Shown: positions 12,201 to 21,925 of the stretch, one piece after another | Layout: each line of letters opens with the position of its first letter | How positions within the stretch are numbered: position 1 is the first letter of the stretch | Assembly (NCBI RefSeq): GCF_003255815.1 | Contig: NC_037670.1 | Location: 57,360,724-57,424,723, forward strand | DNA: 64,000 nucleotides | Source of the DNA: Theropithecus gelada | Taxonomy: Eukaryota; Chordata; Mammalia; Primates; Cercopithecidae | Direction of reading: 5' to 3' | Translations under genes and position numbers: made by a program | Notes under the pieces: generated by a model | Told to the model about the DNA's origin: nothing | The model's database searches: none | Seen by the model: the letters and a program-made list of their open reading frames with translations, nothing else

Positions 12201-12769
12201 CAATTATTGCTCAGCAGTTATGGGTGCCCTAATTTATTCGTTAAGGTGTTTCTATTTTAACCACCCCCAATCACAGACACTTTCTCAGGGCAATCTTCCT
12301 CCCAATTTCCACATTAGCTCTATCACAGTGTCCTTGTCAACCAATATGTCCTGCATTCTCGCTTTGATCCAAAGCTTCCTCTTGCTCTGAATGATGATTG
12401 CTTAGATGTGTGAATAACTGCATCACCTAAGTAGAAGTTCATTATCATCTAGCATCAGGGATCAGAGTATTACTGGACACCACTCTATCCTCAGATAATT
12501 AGTAATAACTATAACTTAACTCCACATGGAAATTACTACTAAATACAAAAATATTCCATTCATCTCAAAATAAATGTACATTCTAAACCCAAATTACCCT
12601 TAATGCTATCCCAGGAGTTTCTTTTGCCACTCCAAAGACACTGACTGGATGAGAAATATGATGATGGGGAGTAGAAATAAAAAGACAAAGGTGTTTTAAC
12701 TGATTTTGGTTAAATCATCTTACATGGAAAAATTTATAGAAAGACATTGATAAAGCCTCCTTAGAAGAG
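9286..12769. other. Unassigned sequence, 3.5 kb
   Basis: Mostly unique AT-rich DNA. A short L2-like 3' tail (GTGCCTAGCACAGAGCATGATACATAG) is seen near 10225-10330. A nine-G run lies at 11788-11796. Short frames at 10040-10375 (111 codons) and 11062-11286 (74 codons) have no recognised domain and no supporting splice or promoter context. Confidence 0.5.
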
Positions 12770-12905
12770 TTCCCCTGTGATGGAAAGACCCTGATGCTTT
12801 AATTCTATTAGATTCCCATAAATCTACCCCTCACTGTAAGCATAGCACAAGATGGGTGCCTGGAACATAGTAGGTCTATAAAAATTAGGTGTTAAATGCA
12901 TAGAT
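12770..12905 (+). mobile_element. L2 LINE 3' end
   Basis: Ends with 'GGTGCCTGGAACATAGTAGGTC' followed by a degraded 'AATTAGGTGTTAAATGCATAG', matching the L2 tail that normally reads as a 'cctggcacatagtagg-tgctcaataaatg' type ending. Confidence 0.5.
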
Positions 12906-12917
12906 TAATATGTCAAA

Positions 12918-13313
12918 ATGAAGAAGAAAATAGATGTAAGATTAGATGTCAGAATCACCGCTACTAGAATTCAGATGACACATTCCTCTAGAAGTGAGGG
13001 ATCCCTCCTGATCTATTTTGTCCACCACCAACTCTTGATCTATTTCAAGAAAATTTTTCCTTCTCCCAACGTGAATCTCCCTGAATGCATGTCCAAACTC
13101 AGAATGCAGACCCTGATAACCTGGAGATACCTCAGCCTCACAGTCATCATCCTGACAAGCACCTGCATCTTTATCACCCCCAGTATGCTATGTCAGCCAA
13201 CAGAAGACAAAAATTCTGTCATTATTATACAAACCAACTTGATCCTTAATGACAGGTTCCCATTTCAAAACAGGATGGTGATTGACTTTTTCATGGCAAA
13301 AAGACCTAATTAA
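12918..13313 (+). pseudogene. 131-codon open frame spanning module A; possible coding relic
   Basis: I do not recognise this product. The frame covers module A (13000-13215), where it encodes YFVHH...PECMSKLRMQ...TWRYLSLTVIILT, and runs on into unrelated sequence. The same frame is open in the inverted copy at 15889-16113. Over about 49 aligned codons I count roughly 9 silent and 12 replacement differences, and one in-frame 6-base indel. The stretch from the internal Met (MQTLITWRYLSLTVIILT) is hydrophobic and could be a signal peptide or membrane segment. No promoter, splice site or full-length protein supports an active gene. It could be a decayed exon, a retrocopy or a fragment of an unknown repeat. 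Confidence 0.3.
13000..13215 (+). repeat. Local repeat module A, plus copy
   Basis: About 210 bases homologous to the reverse complement of 15900-16108, at roughly 80-85% identity by eye. Shared landmarks include TATTTTGTCCACCACCA, CTGAATGCATGTCC against CCGAATGCGTGTCC, and ATACCTCAGCCTCACAGTCA. It is followed, after about 95 unmatched bases, by module B. Confidence 0.85.
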
Positions 13314-13978
13314 AGTATTTTGTTTAGTAGTCCCATACACAAAGGAGCTGTCACTGTTCAGCCTCTCCCCTCCTCTAGCAAGGAGGTAAACTTTACCTGG
13401 TAAAGGAAGTGGGAAAACAATCTAAGAACCTTGAATAGAAGTATTAGATACCAGACTCAAAGTATCCCATTAATCTATTTTAGAAGGTGCAATGAAATGG
13501 GACCCGAGGGAGGCGACTGCTAAAAGTAGAGTTCAGAGAAGAAACAATCCACTTACCCCTGTTGGCAATCAGAGAAATTTGGTGATTGGAGCTCCAGATA
13601 CAATTAAGTATAGAACTCCATAAGTGAGTGGAAGACAACAGTGAAAGACAACAATTTGGCTAAAGCCAAATACCCAAATTTCTCAACATCATTCTAGAAG
13701 AGTTTGACCCTTTGGTGGGCAATAAGCAGCCACAGAAAGTTTCTATGAATCAGGAATAGAAATGAAAGATACACTATCTAGAATGAGAGATGCTAGAGGG
13801 GGACGAAACAGAACTACTTAAGAGACAGCTGTCGAAGTGAATTCAAGTTCAACTGAGAGCAACTCAAGAAGCAATGTTGCATACCTGTTTCAAAACATCT
13901 CATATACCCCACAAATATATACACCTATCATGTTCCCACAAAAATTAAAAATTAAAATTAGCAAAAATAAAATAAAAA
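13310..13978 (+). repeat. Local repeat module B, plus copy, ending in an L1-like 3' end
   Basis: About 670 bases homologous to the reverse complement of 16120-16775. Shared phrases: AATAGTCCCACACACAAAG-type start, TCTAGAAGAGTTTGAC, GACAACAATTTGGCTAAAGC, CTACTTAAGAGACAGCTGTC. The end (about 13888-13978) is the L1MA/L1PB-type terminus (TCAAAACATCTCATATACCC, then CACAAATATATACACCTA) with an A-rich tail. Its opposite copy carries the same terminus, so the unit ended in L1 sequence before it was copied. Confidence 0.85.
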
Positions 13979-14892
13979 TTTTAAAAAAGAGGTAGGAGCA
14001 AAGGGGAATATGGAAAGAGTCTTGATACCAGAGACTTGAGGTTGACTTTCACCAGAAAAGTATCAGTGATGCAGGTACTTGACAGTAAAGTTAAGTGCTA
14101 AAGTTATTAGAGTAAAACACAATTCACTCTCATGTTCATATGAACTTCCATTAGTGTATAGGTATTATCAGTTTCAAAATCTAGCTATACTTATATTTCT
14201 GTGTACCTGATAATTTGGGGGCAGAGGAGGTGGCTTGTCTTTGTGTTTTAACTAGAGTGCAGTCCACAGACACAAGAACCATAATTAACAGGCATTAAGG
14301 TATGTTGCCAGAGGTAAATTTGGTTCATTCTGCCATCCTAAATAAAAGAAGGGTCAATAATTTTTTTCAAATGAACATATATAGTATCATACATGAGTCT
14401 GAATAAAATGTTCAACTTAGAGAGTCATGGAGATTAGTGATGTTGTTCAGTGATAGCTGAAGATCACAGGATGCTCAGTTAAATTCTAATAGTTTCAGTT
14501 AAATTATAATAGTTTGTCTACTCAAAATCTTTTTGCTTGATAGCTCTGGGAACTTAGAAATTTCGTGGGAAAATTATTTTTCTCTCTTTCAGAGAATAGA
14601 AAGCAAAGCCAGTAAACAGTCAGGCCATCTGCCAAAGGAAAATTATCTATGCCTAGAATGGATAAATTCTCAGCTCATAAAGATTTTTTTTTTTCATCTC
14701 CATGGCATAGTCACGTCTTATTCTAAGAGCCTCTGGCAGTTGTAAGAAAATTGTTGGACCACTGGGTATGTCATTAAGACCATCTTCACCCTTAAAAAGA
14801 ATTGTACATCAAAATAGTGCACGCACAGTGAAATTTCTCATGATATCTAAAGCCTGAAAATAATTATTCAGAATATAGGAGAGAATAAATTA
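13979..14892. other. Unassigned sequence with a 20-bp tandem duplication
   Basis: Positions 14476-14495 and 14496-14515 are tandem 20-base units (CAGTTAAATTCTAATAGTTT) differing at one base. A 70-codon frame at 14533-14745 lacks recognisable motifs. Nothing else recognised. Confidence 0.55.
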
Positions 14893-15110
14893 ATACCTTT
14901 TGAGTTGCTAATGCATGCTAGGGAGTGTGCTCAATGATTCACATTCACAATCCCACTTAATGCTTGAGAAAGTCTATCGAGTTACATATTAACATCCTGA
15001 CTTCATACATGAAGGAACTGAATCACAGAAGTTATGAAATTTGCCCAAAGTTATGAGGCTTCTAAGTGAGGCAAAGATTTGGATTTGTATCAGTTGGATT
15101 ATATAGCATG
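14893..15110 (-). mobile_element. MIR SINE
   Basis: Plus strand shows the antisense MIR core: 'GCTAGGGAGTGTGCTCAATG', 'CACAATCCCACTTAATGC', 'CATGAAGGAACTGAATCACAG', 'AATTTGCCCAAAGTTATGAGG' and 'GCAAAGATTTGGATTTG'. Confidence 0.8.
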
Positions 15111-15644
15111 AATGCTTCTGTAATATCATAGTTTGGAAATCAATATTGATTGAACGCCTTATAAGAAGGAACTTTTAATGTTAAACACTGGGATAGAAAA
15201 TCAGTCTTTGATTTGTCTGTTCTTTAGCCTGTTTTTAAAAAGTAAATGAAATATCATGGTGCTCTTCAGAGTAATATCTTCATTGTAGTATATTAACTAT
15301 ATGACATTCTCAAAGTATATTGAATATATCATACTTTTTTCAGTATTCCTATTTCTATCAATTCATAGATACTTCATTAATGGCATGCTAATTTAAACCA
15401 CGATATCTAGCCAGTACCACTGCACGTGTATCCTAAATGTCTTCCTAATTTCCAGTCTTGACCCTCTATACTCAATTTCCCCAAATCAGTAACAGCAAGA
15501 TTTTAAAAATACAAATAAAATCATATCATACTCTGCTCAAAAACCTATAAAAATGTTCGACTATAGTTTGATTGGACTCTGACTTCTTCCCTGACCTCAT
15601 TCCTTATCCATCTTCGTGTCCTTCACTATGTAGCTATACTTGAA
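15111..15644. other. Unassigned sequence
   Basis: AT-rich. Minus-strand reading at about 15400-15620 (AGTATGATATGATTTTATTTG region) faintly resembles an old L2 body, not strong enough to call. Confidence 0.4.
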
Positions 15645-15855
15645 ACAAACTAAAAATACATGTAAGCAAACAGAAAAAAATACATATAAAAACAACTTCA
15701 GTAAAAATCCAGCTAATAATTTGATCTCCCAATGAGTCCATAAATGCTTTAAAAAATTATAGCCTTGACAAAAAATACAAGCTAATCATTCTTTCTTCAT
15801 TTTTAAAATAACTGACATGTACAGTTATATACAGGTAATAGAGAAGGTAGTTTCA
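15645..15855 (-). repeat. Local repeat module C, minus copy
   Basis: Reverse complement matches 17881-18044 plus 18351-18410. Landmarks on the minus strand: TAACTGTACATGTCAGTTAT, GACTCATTGGGAGATC, TTAGCTGGATTTTTACTGAA, CATGTATTTTTAGTTTGTTTC. This copy is continuous, whereas the plus copy is split by an Alu. Confidence 0.85.
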
Positions 15856-15888
15856 ATATGGGTATGTGGATTGTTTCTTCCCTGAACT

Positions 15889-16113
15889 CTACTTATAGCT
15901 GTCTCCTTCAGTCATTGGCTGAGATATGATGCTGGAGGTGGTGAAGATGCAAGTCAGGATGATGACTGTGAGGCTGAGGTATCGCCAGGTTGTCAGGACC
16001 TGCATTCGGAGTCTGGACACGCATTCGGGGACATTCATATTGGAAGAAGGAAAAATCTCCCTGAAGTACATCAGAAGGTGGTGGTGGACAAAATAAATAC
16101 AAGAGGATCTCAT
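15889..16113 (-). pseudogene. 74-codon open frame over module A, minus copy
   Basis: Product not recognised. It encodes a paralogue of the frame at 12918-13313: YFVHHHLLMYFREIFPS, then PECVSRLRMQVLTTWRYLSL and a hydrophobic TVIILTCIFTT segment, then a stop after GDSYK. The reading frame is conserved between the copies despite about 15-20% nucleotide divergence. There is no recognisable promoter or poly(A) unit assigned to it. It is either an exon relic of a duplicated gene or an open frame surviving by chance; the excess of silent change is modest and hand-counted. Confidence 0.3.
15900..16108 (-). repeat. Local repeat module A, minus copy
   Basis: Inverted partner of 13000-13215. On the minus strand it is followed at once by about 60 bases resembling the start of module B (GTAGAGTTCAGGGAAGAAACA) and then by module C, so the junction order differs from the plus copy. 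Confidence 0.85.
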
Positions 16114-16117
16114 ATTT

Positions 16118-16775
16118 TGTTTTTAATTTTTATTTTTTTGTGGGTACATAGTAAGTGTATATATTTGTGAGGTACAACAGATGTTTTGATACAGGCAGGC
16201 ATTTGCCTCTTGGCTCCCAGTTGAACTTGAATTCACTTTGACAGCTGTCTCTTAAGTAGTTCTGTTTCCTCTCCTTCTCTCTAGTAACTCTCATTCTGGC
16301 TGGAGTAACTCTGATTTCAATTCCTGATTCATAGAAACTCTTTGTGGCTGCTTAATGCCCACCAAATAGTCAAACTCTTCTAGAATGGTGTTGAGAAATT
16401 CAGGGATTTGGCTTTAGCCAAATTGTTGTCTTTCACTGTTGTCTTCTACCCACTTATGGAGCTCCATACTGAATAGCGTCTGCAGCTCCAATCACCAAAT
16501 TTCTCTGATCCTAACAGGGGTAAGTGGATTGTTTCTTCCCTTTATTCTACTTTTAACACTTGTCTCCTTCAGGTTCCATTTCATTGCACCTTCTATATGA
16601 GATTAATGGAATACTTTGAAACCAGCAACTACTACTTCTGACATGTTCAATGTCCTAAGGTATTTTCCTACTCCCTCTAGCAGGTGAAATGTACCCCTTT
16701 GCTAGAGAAGGGAAGAGGCAGAACAGGGATGGCTTCTTTGTGTGTGGGACTATTAAACATAATACTTCAAGTGGG
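16118..16775 (-). repeat. Local repeat module B, minus copy, with L1-like 3' end
   Basis: Inverted partner of 13310-13978. Its L1-type terminus occupies about 16118-16192 (plus strand TTTTTGTGGGTACATAGTAAG, then GATGTTTTGATACAGGCA), with the A-tail abutting module A on the minus strand. The order B then A here, against A then B on the plus copy, shows that a simple inversion cannot explain the cluster. Confidence 0.85.
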
Positions 16776-16879
16776 GTTTTTTTTTTCCATGCAAAAGAAA
16801 TATCCCTTTTTGCTTCATATATCTTTAGTTTGTTTCAGCAGGACTACATTGGTCCTGCTGAAATTCAGTCTAACAAATG

Positions 16880-17110
16880 ATCATCCTTGCCTCAAACCAT
16901 TTTATTCTGCCCAGAATGCTTTTCCCATGATTTTTCACCGTTTTACATGGAAGTCACTTCAGAAGGGTCCTACCTTTGTACTAAGAAGAGCACACTTAAG
17001 TCTTTCTATTTCTGGTCACTGCTTAATTTATCTTCATATATCTTGTCAGGCAAATAACAAACTCCTAACAAACATTTCCTGTATGAATAAATGAATGGGT
17101 GAATGAATGA
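16880..17110 (+). mobile_element. L2 LINE 3' region
   Basis: 'ATTCTGCCCAGAATGCTTTTCC', 'TTCAGAAGGGTCCTACC', 'TCTGGTCACTGCTTAATTTA' and a tail with 'AATAAATGAATGGGTGAATGAATG' follow the L2 3' order with much divergence. Confidence 0.5.
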
Positions 17111-17324
17111 AAGAGGAAAGGATACCAATTATGACTTTTCTCATTTGGTTTCACAAGCTTTCTGAACCCAGTAGGGGACCTGATAAGGATCATTTATCCA
17201 CTTGCCATTATAAGAAGGCAGCTTTAACTCCAGAAGCCTTGGCAAACCTGCAACATTTTTAAAAGTTGTTATAGTTTTAATAGTTTTATTTTTTATATTT
17301 AATAATATCTATTCACCCAATGCT

Positions 17325-17468
17325 ATTTTTCAGCTTTATTAAATTATAATTGATAAACAAAAAATCATATTTATAGATATTAGATGTACAATGTGATGTT
17401 TTGATATATTTATACATTGTGAAGTGATTAAAACAATTAAGAAATTAACATATTCATTACCTTATAGG
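17325..17468 (-). mobile_element. L1M 3' UTR fragment
   Basis: Plus strand 'CAGCTTTATTAAATTATAAT', 'GTACAATGTGATGTTTTGAT', 'ATTTATACATTGTGAAGTGA' and 'ATTAACATATTCATTACC' is the antisense of the common L1M 3' end. Confidence 0.75.
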
Positions 17469-17508
17469 AAATGAATAACTACAGTGCACCCCTCCCCCTC
17501 ACCCCCGC

Positions 17509-17510
<2 letters not shown>

Positions 17511-17545
<35 letters not shown>

Positions 17546-17555
17546 NNNNNNNNNN

Positions 17556-17590
<35 letters not shown>
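17511..17590. repeat. (CA)n microsatellite containing a 10-N gap
   Basis: Perfect CA repeat on both sides of ten Ns at 17546-17555, so the true repeat length is unknown. The open frames crossing it (His-Thr or Cys-Val polymers) are artefacts. Confidence 0.98.
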
Positions 17591-17592
<2 letters not shown>

Positions 17593-17880
17593 ACATCCTC
17601 TCCTGGACTATTTTTCCTGGGACAACCATTGCCTGGAAGGCTGTGAGCAGTGCCATGAGAGAGGGCAGCCTGAGAGAGCCACAGAACAACATAGCAAAAA
17701 CCTGATGACTCTGAACCCCACTACAACTAGTAAATCCACCCTACCTCTGTCTTCTGAGTTACATTTTTAACCTTCTAGTACTAAAATCGTTGGGACTTGT
17801 ATTACTTGCAATCAAAAGCAATTTAGCTAATACATGTTTATATCATATATCTGGTTAGTGAAAATAGCTCTTCATCATAA

Positions 17881-18044
17881 CTACCTCCACTGTTACCTGT
17901 ACATAACTGTACATGTCAGTTATTGTAAAACTGAATAAAGAATAATTAACCTGTATTTTTTTGTCAAGGCTGTAACATTTTTAAGCATTTAGTGACTCAT
18001 TGGGAGATCAGATCATTAGCTGGATTTTTACTGAAGTTGTTTTT
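17881..18044 (+). repeat. Local repeat module C, plus copy, left part
   Basis: Homologous to the reverse complement of 15690-15855. It contains an AATAAAG near 17934. The copy is cut at 18044 by the Alu below and resumes at 18350. Confidence 0.85.
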
Positions 18045-18349
18045 TGCTTTTTGTTTTTTGTTTTTTGAGACAGAGTTTCATTCTGTTGCCCAGGCCGGAG
18101 TGCAGTGGCACGATCTCGGCTCACTGCAAGTTCCGCCTCTCGGGTTCACGCCATTCTCCTGCCTCAGCCTCCCTCCAGAGTAGCTGGGACTACAGGCGCC
18201 CGCCGCCACGCCCGGCTAATTTTTTGTATTTTTTAGTAGAGACGGGGTTTCATCGTGTCAGCCAGTATAGTCTCGATCTCGACCTCGTGATCCGCCCGCC
18301 TCGGCCTCCCAAAGTGCTGGGATTACAGGCATGAGCCACCACACCCTGC
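18045..18349 (-). mobile_element. AluS/Y inserted in module C
   Basis: Full-length antisense Alu with a T-rich tail at 18045-18066. It is flanked by a 14-base target duplication CTGAAGTTGTTTTT at 18031-18044 and 18350-18363. The insertion postdates the copying of module C, because the partner at 15645-15855 is uninterrupted. Confidence 0.97.
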
Positions 18350-18410
18350 CTGAAGTTGTTTTTAAATTTATTTTTTCTGTTTGCTTATATGTATTTTTAG
18401 TTTGTTTCAA
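18350..18410 (+). repeat. Local repeat module C, plus copy, right part
   Basis: Continues module C after the Alu (TTTTCTGTTTGCTTATATG, TATTTTTAGTTTGTTTCAAG), matching the minus copy at 15645-15690. Confidence 0.8.
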
Positions 18411-19696
18411 GGAACTTCAGTTCTAAAAGATTTTGCTATCTTTGAAGTGTGAAAGTCATCACAGGCTAAATAGATCTCTTGGTTTTATGGGAAATGAGAA
18501 TGCAATTTCCAAGATAAATATAAATTAATCTGGCTTGAAAAAATAAACGTCATACGCCACAATAGAGGGCAAAACTGGAAAACTATAGAAATGAGAGGAA
18601 GGTGAAACAAATACATAAATAGATACAATGAACATTTTTTAAGAGAGCTTCTGCCAAAAAAATCACAATAGATGTTCATGGGAAATACATGCCAAACCAG
18701 CTTCCTCCTTGGCTTGGATTCCTTCTGAAATTCAAACCAGTTATATGTGATAATTTTAGGGAGAAAGAGAAAAGGATGACTTATTCCCATGAAAACATGA
18801 CAAAAGTTACAATGACACGAGTTAAAGCAACATGAAACATAAAACAGCAAGGAAAATAATACGTGCTGAGGACAATGAGAAAAATAATCAAATTCCAAAT
18901 AGGACAGTGTAGTATGAGAGTCAGTGACAGCGTCGTATTTGTACTCACAGAATTGACAAGTACATAGTAAAGATGAAAACATTTTTATGCTATTAAATTC
19001 TTTCATAGGCAAAGGTCATGGACTGGCCCAGGGAATAAGTATATTTTGATCCTAAAATCTACCTTCCATGAAAGCTGAATATTACTTTGATAATTTATAT
19101 TAATATTAACGAGTCTGAACTTTTAAAAATTATTATGATAAAATGGCAGTTTGTTATGCGATTTTCTCCTATTTGTTACTTGTCATATTGACGACAGTCT
19201 GGTTTAATGAATTCAGCTTTTCCCACACAGTGCTCTACAGTACACTGTTCCCAAAATGCTAGTAACTGCTCATCTGAAAAAAAGGAAAAAAAAAAAAAAA
19301 ATAGTGGATCTGGATCTGTTTTTGAATACATAAATTGGAGAAATACTGAATTAATGTTATTCTAACTATTTCCTGCAAAGCATTTCAGAAATTTTCACAT
19401 TCTTATGGGCATTTTAATTTCCCCAAGGGACTTAACATTACAAGTGTATAAAAACATTTTTGACATTTAAAGATAATAGTATTCTAAGGAACATAGTTTG
19501 GAATCTACTTATATACGTTCTTTTTAGAGAACTGCGTGATAGATCAACCATTCATAGGCATTTTCATCTTTTTTTTTTTTTTTTTTTTTAACCATTTGGT
19601 TTGTGAATTTGAGGATCACTCCCTCTCTCTCTACCCATCTCCCATTTTCTCTTTCCCTGTCTCCATTTTTACACCAACATGCTATGGTTGCAATTT
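18411..19696. other. Unassigned sequence holding a 175-codon minus-strand frame
   Basis: The longest frame outside the identified L1 pieces in this window is 18485-19012 on the minus strand. Its translation is rich in Phe, Cys, His and Leu (CCFNSCHCNFCHVF is typical) and matches no domain I know. Such composition is what AT-rich antisense DNA gives by chance. A-runs at 19279-19302 and T-runs at 19569-19589 are also present. Confidence 0.45.
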
Positions 19697-19997
19697 TTTT
19701 TTTTTTTTTTTTTTGACAGAGTCTCACTCTGTCACCCAGGCTGGAGTACAGTGGCATGATCTCTGCTCACTGCAAGCTCCACCTCCTGGGTTTACGCCTT
19801 TCTCCTGCCTCAGCCTACGGAGTAGCAGGGACTACAGGTGCCTGCCACCACACCCGGCTAATTTTTTTTGTATTATTAGTAGAGATGGGGGTTTCCCCGT
19901 GTTAGCCAGGATGGTCTCGATCTCCTGACCTTGTGATTCTCTCACCTTGGCCTCCCAAAGTGCTGGGATTACAGGTGTGAGCCACCGCGCCCGACCG
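19697..19997 (-). mobile_element. AluY/S, full length
   Basis: Antisense Alu with a T-tail from about 19694. The target duplication is imperfect: TATGGTTGCAATTT at 19683-19696 and TATGGCTGCAAATTT at 19998-20012. It retains ACCGCGCCCG at its 5' end, so it is relatively young. Confidence 0.97.
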
Positions 19998-20012
19998 TAT
20001 GGCTGCAAATTT

Positions 20013-21334
20013 AATACATTTATGGCTATTCAGGAAGTCTCATTTGCTACACTTGCCCCTATAAATATGGGGGAAATTCTCAGTAAAAGCTCTTTAAAGG
20101 TATATTTCTATCAATATTGAATCCAGAGCCTTCACACAGTTCAGAGCATCATCAACCACTTGTTGAATGCCCTGAAGTTTAGAGGCACACAAAAATCATG
20201 ATATAGCACATAAGCCCTAATTTCCTTGAAGGCATGGATAAATTTTGGAACTAATTGCAGTCCTGACTTACCTGACCAAAACAAGCACCTTTATTACTGA
20301 AGCTTACAGACACCCTGAATGATTTTAGTGTCAACTAGACCTTTGATCACAATAAGAAAACTCCCTAGTATGAATTTTAGTGGATTTCAAAGTCATATAG
20401 AAATGCTAAGGAAATTTAGACATGGCCAATGAAAACAAAGTTTTGGAATAGAAACAAAAAATGACATGGACATTGTTTGAGATTGTATATTACCAAAGTG
20501 CTAGTAAATTATGTAATTTTTGGCTTGTCTGAGAGTGTGAGCTAGCGATCTCTGAAGAGCCCTTCAACCAAATACTTAAAGGAAAAATAATGAACATCCC
20601 ATATCTCTTGCTTAAAAAAAGTTACAAAATAACAACCATTTGAAAAAGTGGAAGCAGTCAAAAGGTTTTTGTTTAAGTGATCCTCAAAGAATTTGAATTA
20701 TTTTAAAGTCTGTTAGGTGAATGAAGCAACTGGTTCTTGTAGTACTGTGAGACTGCAGACAAATGTAACTCAATAAGCTGTTCAACCATTAATTGATCCT
20801 TTCATTTATTTGTAACTCTGAAATTAATTACTTTGCAATAGCTGAGAAAGTACACAGATTCAGTACTCACAGGAAGAATTTGGTCTTATTCACGGTAACT
20901 TGGGAGTTCGAAGAGTAGAGAGAACTTTTACTTTCCATTCACCTAATGTTATCTCTCCACTGGAGTTTAACAACCCTTCATGGTTAATTCCAGTCCTCTC
21001 ATCCTACATTGCCCTTTGTTCCTCACATTTTTCACACCAAGATATTCTGTATTTTCTCATCATTGTTCATTTACTGTTGCTAATATTACTCAGAGTGGAG
21101 CATCTACAAGGGACATATAAATATATTTTGTTAATATTCATTGCCTCTCATACTTTGCATAATACTGATGTGTTAATAAGCTAAAAGACTTTAATCTGAT
21201 GAGGTAAGACAAAATAGAAAAAAGAAACACAGACTCCCATTTGGGCACAGAGCCTTCTAATACCCACTTTCTCTATCTTCCTCAGTAACTGAAATCAATT
21301 GAACAATGTATCTAAGCCTAAAGGAAATTAAGAT
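20013..21334. other. Unassigned sequence, 1.3 kb
   Basis: No repeat or exon recognised. A 94-codon plus frame at 20900-21184 has no known motif. Confidence 0.5.
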
Positions 21335-21565
21335 CTTAAATCTTAAACCAGAAATTGCTTTCTACAGTTGCTAAGACCATATCACTTCTTAGACCTACAG
21401 CAGATAAAATGATGAGAGAACTCTCACTAAATTATCCTTGTGGGCTCCTTCCAATATTTTTTACATTTCAAAATGAGTTTCAGTCTTGCCAGTTACAGTA
21501 TCACTGGTAATAGATTGAATATAGGCACCAACAGGAAGGACTAATACAGGTAGAAGACTCCTTTA
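21335..21565 (+). repeat. Left arm of a local inverted repeat
   Basis: Pairs with 22629-22857 in reverse complement, at about 92% identity by eye (around 18 differences in 230 bases). Shared phrases include GAGAACTCTCACTAAATTAT, GGGCTCCTTCCAAT and GAGTTTCAGTCTTGCCAGTT. Confidence 0.9.
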
Positions 21566-21704
21566 GGCTTCTGTGGCCCATATAACTGAATCTTGGTAAG
21601 TAAAGGGGGAATTAAATTGCAAAGAGAAACTTAGAGTCCTTTTTTTAGAGAAAATAAATACTTGCATTACCTTTTTCTTTATTGTTAAGTGGGATGCTGA
21701 TGTT

Positions 21705-21925
21705 ATGGCTGGAGCTAGTCTCACATCCTGACTCCTTCTTTACTACATGAGTAAACTTGGAATGTAACTTCACCTCTCTCAACCTATCTCTCTCTGCAAA
21801 ATAGACATTGAAAAAACTCCACTCCCTTTGTGATCATTGTGAGATTATAAAAGATAGTGCACTTCAAGTGCTTATTTAAAACATGTCACATTTATGCACT
21901 CAAATGTTAGCACTTATTACTCATC
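21705..21925 (+). mobile_element. MIR SINE in the loop of the inverted repeat
   Basis: 'GGAGCTAGTCTCACATCCTGAC', 'GTAACTTCACCTCTCTCAACC', 'TCTCTGCAAAATAGACATTG' and 'AGTGCACTTCAAGTGC' follow the sense MIR consensus. Confidence 0.75.

Noticed and set aside
16684..17094. 136-codon plus-strand frame
   Set aside because: It runs antisense over the edge of module B and then into an L2 relic, so it combines two unrelated repeats.
17462..17770. Open frames of 73-99 codons across the CA repeat
   Set aside because: They are poly His-Thr or Cys-Val translations of the microsatellite and include undefined residues from the N gap.
18044..18334. 96-codon frame in the Alu at 18045
   Set aside because: Standard Alu translation, as are the frames at 4693-4959, 19536-19928, 33639-34022, 36966-37154, 41640-42005 and 42976-43221.
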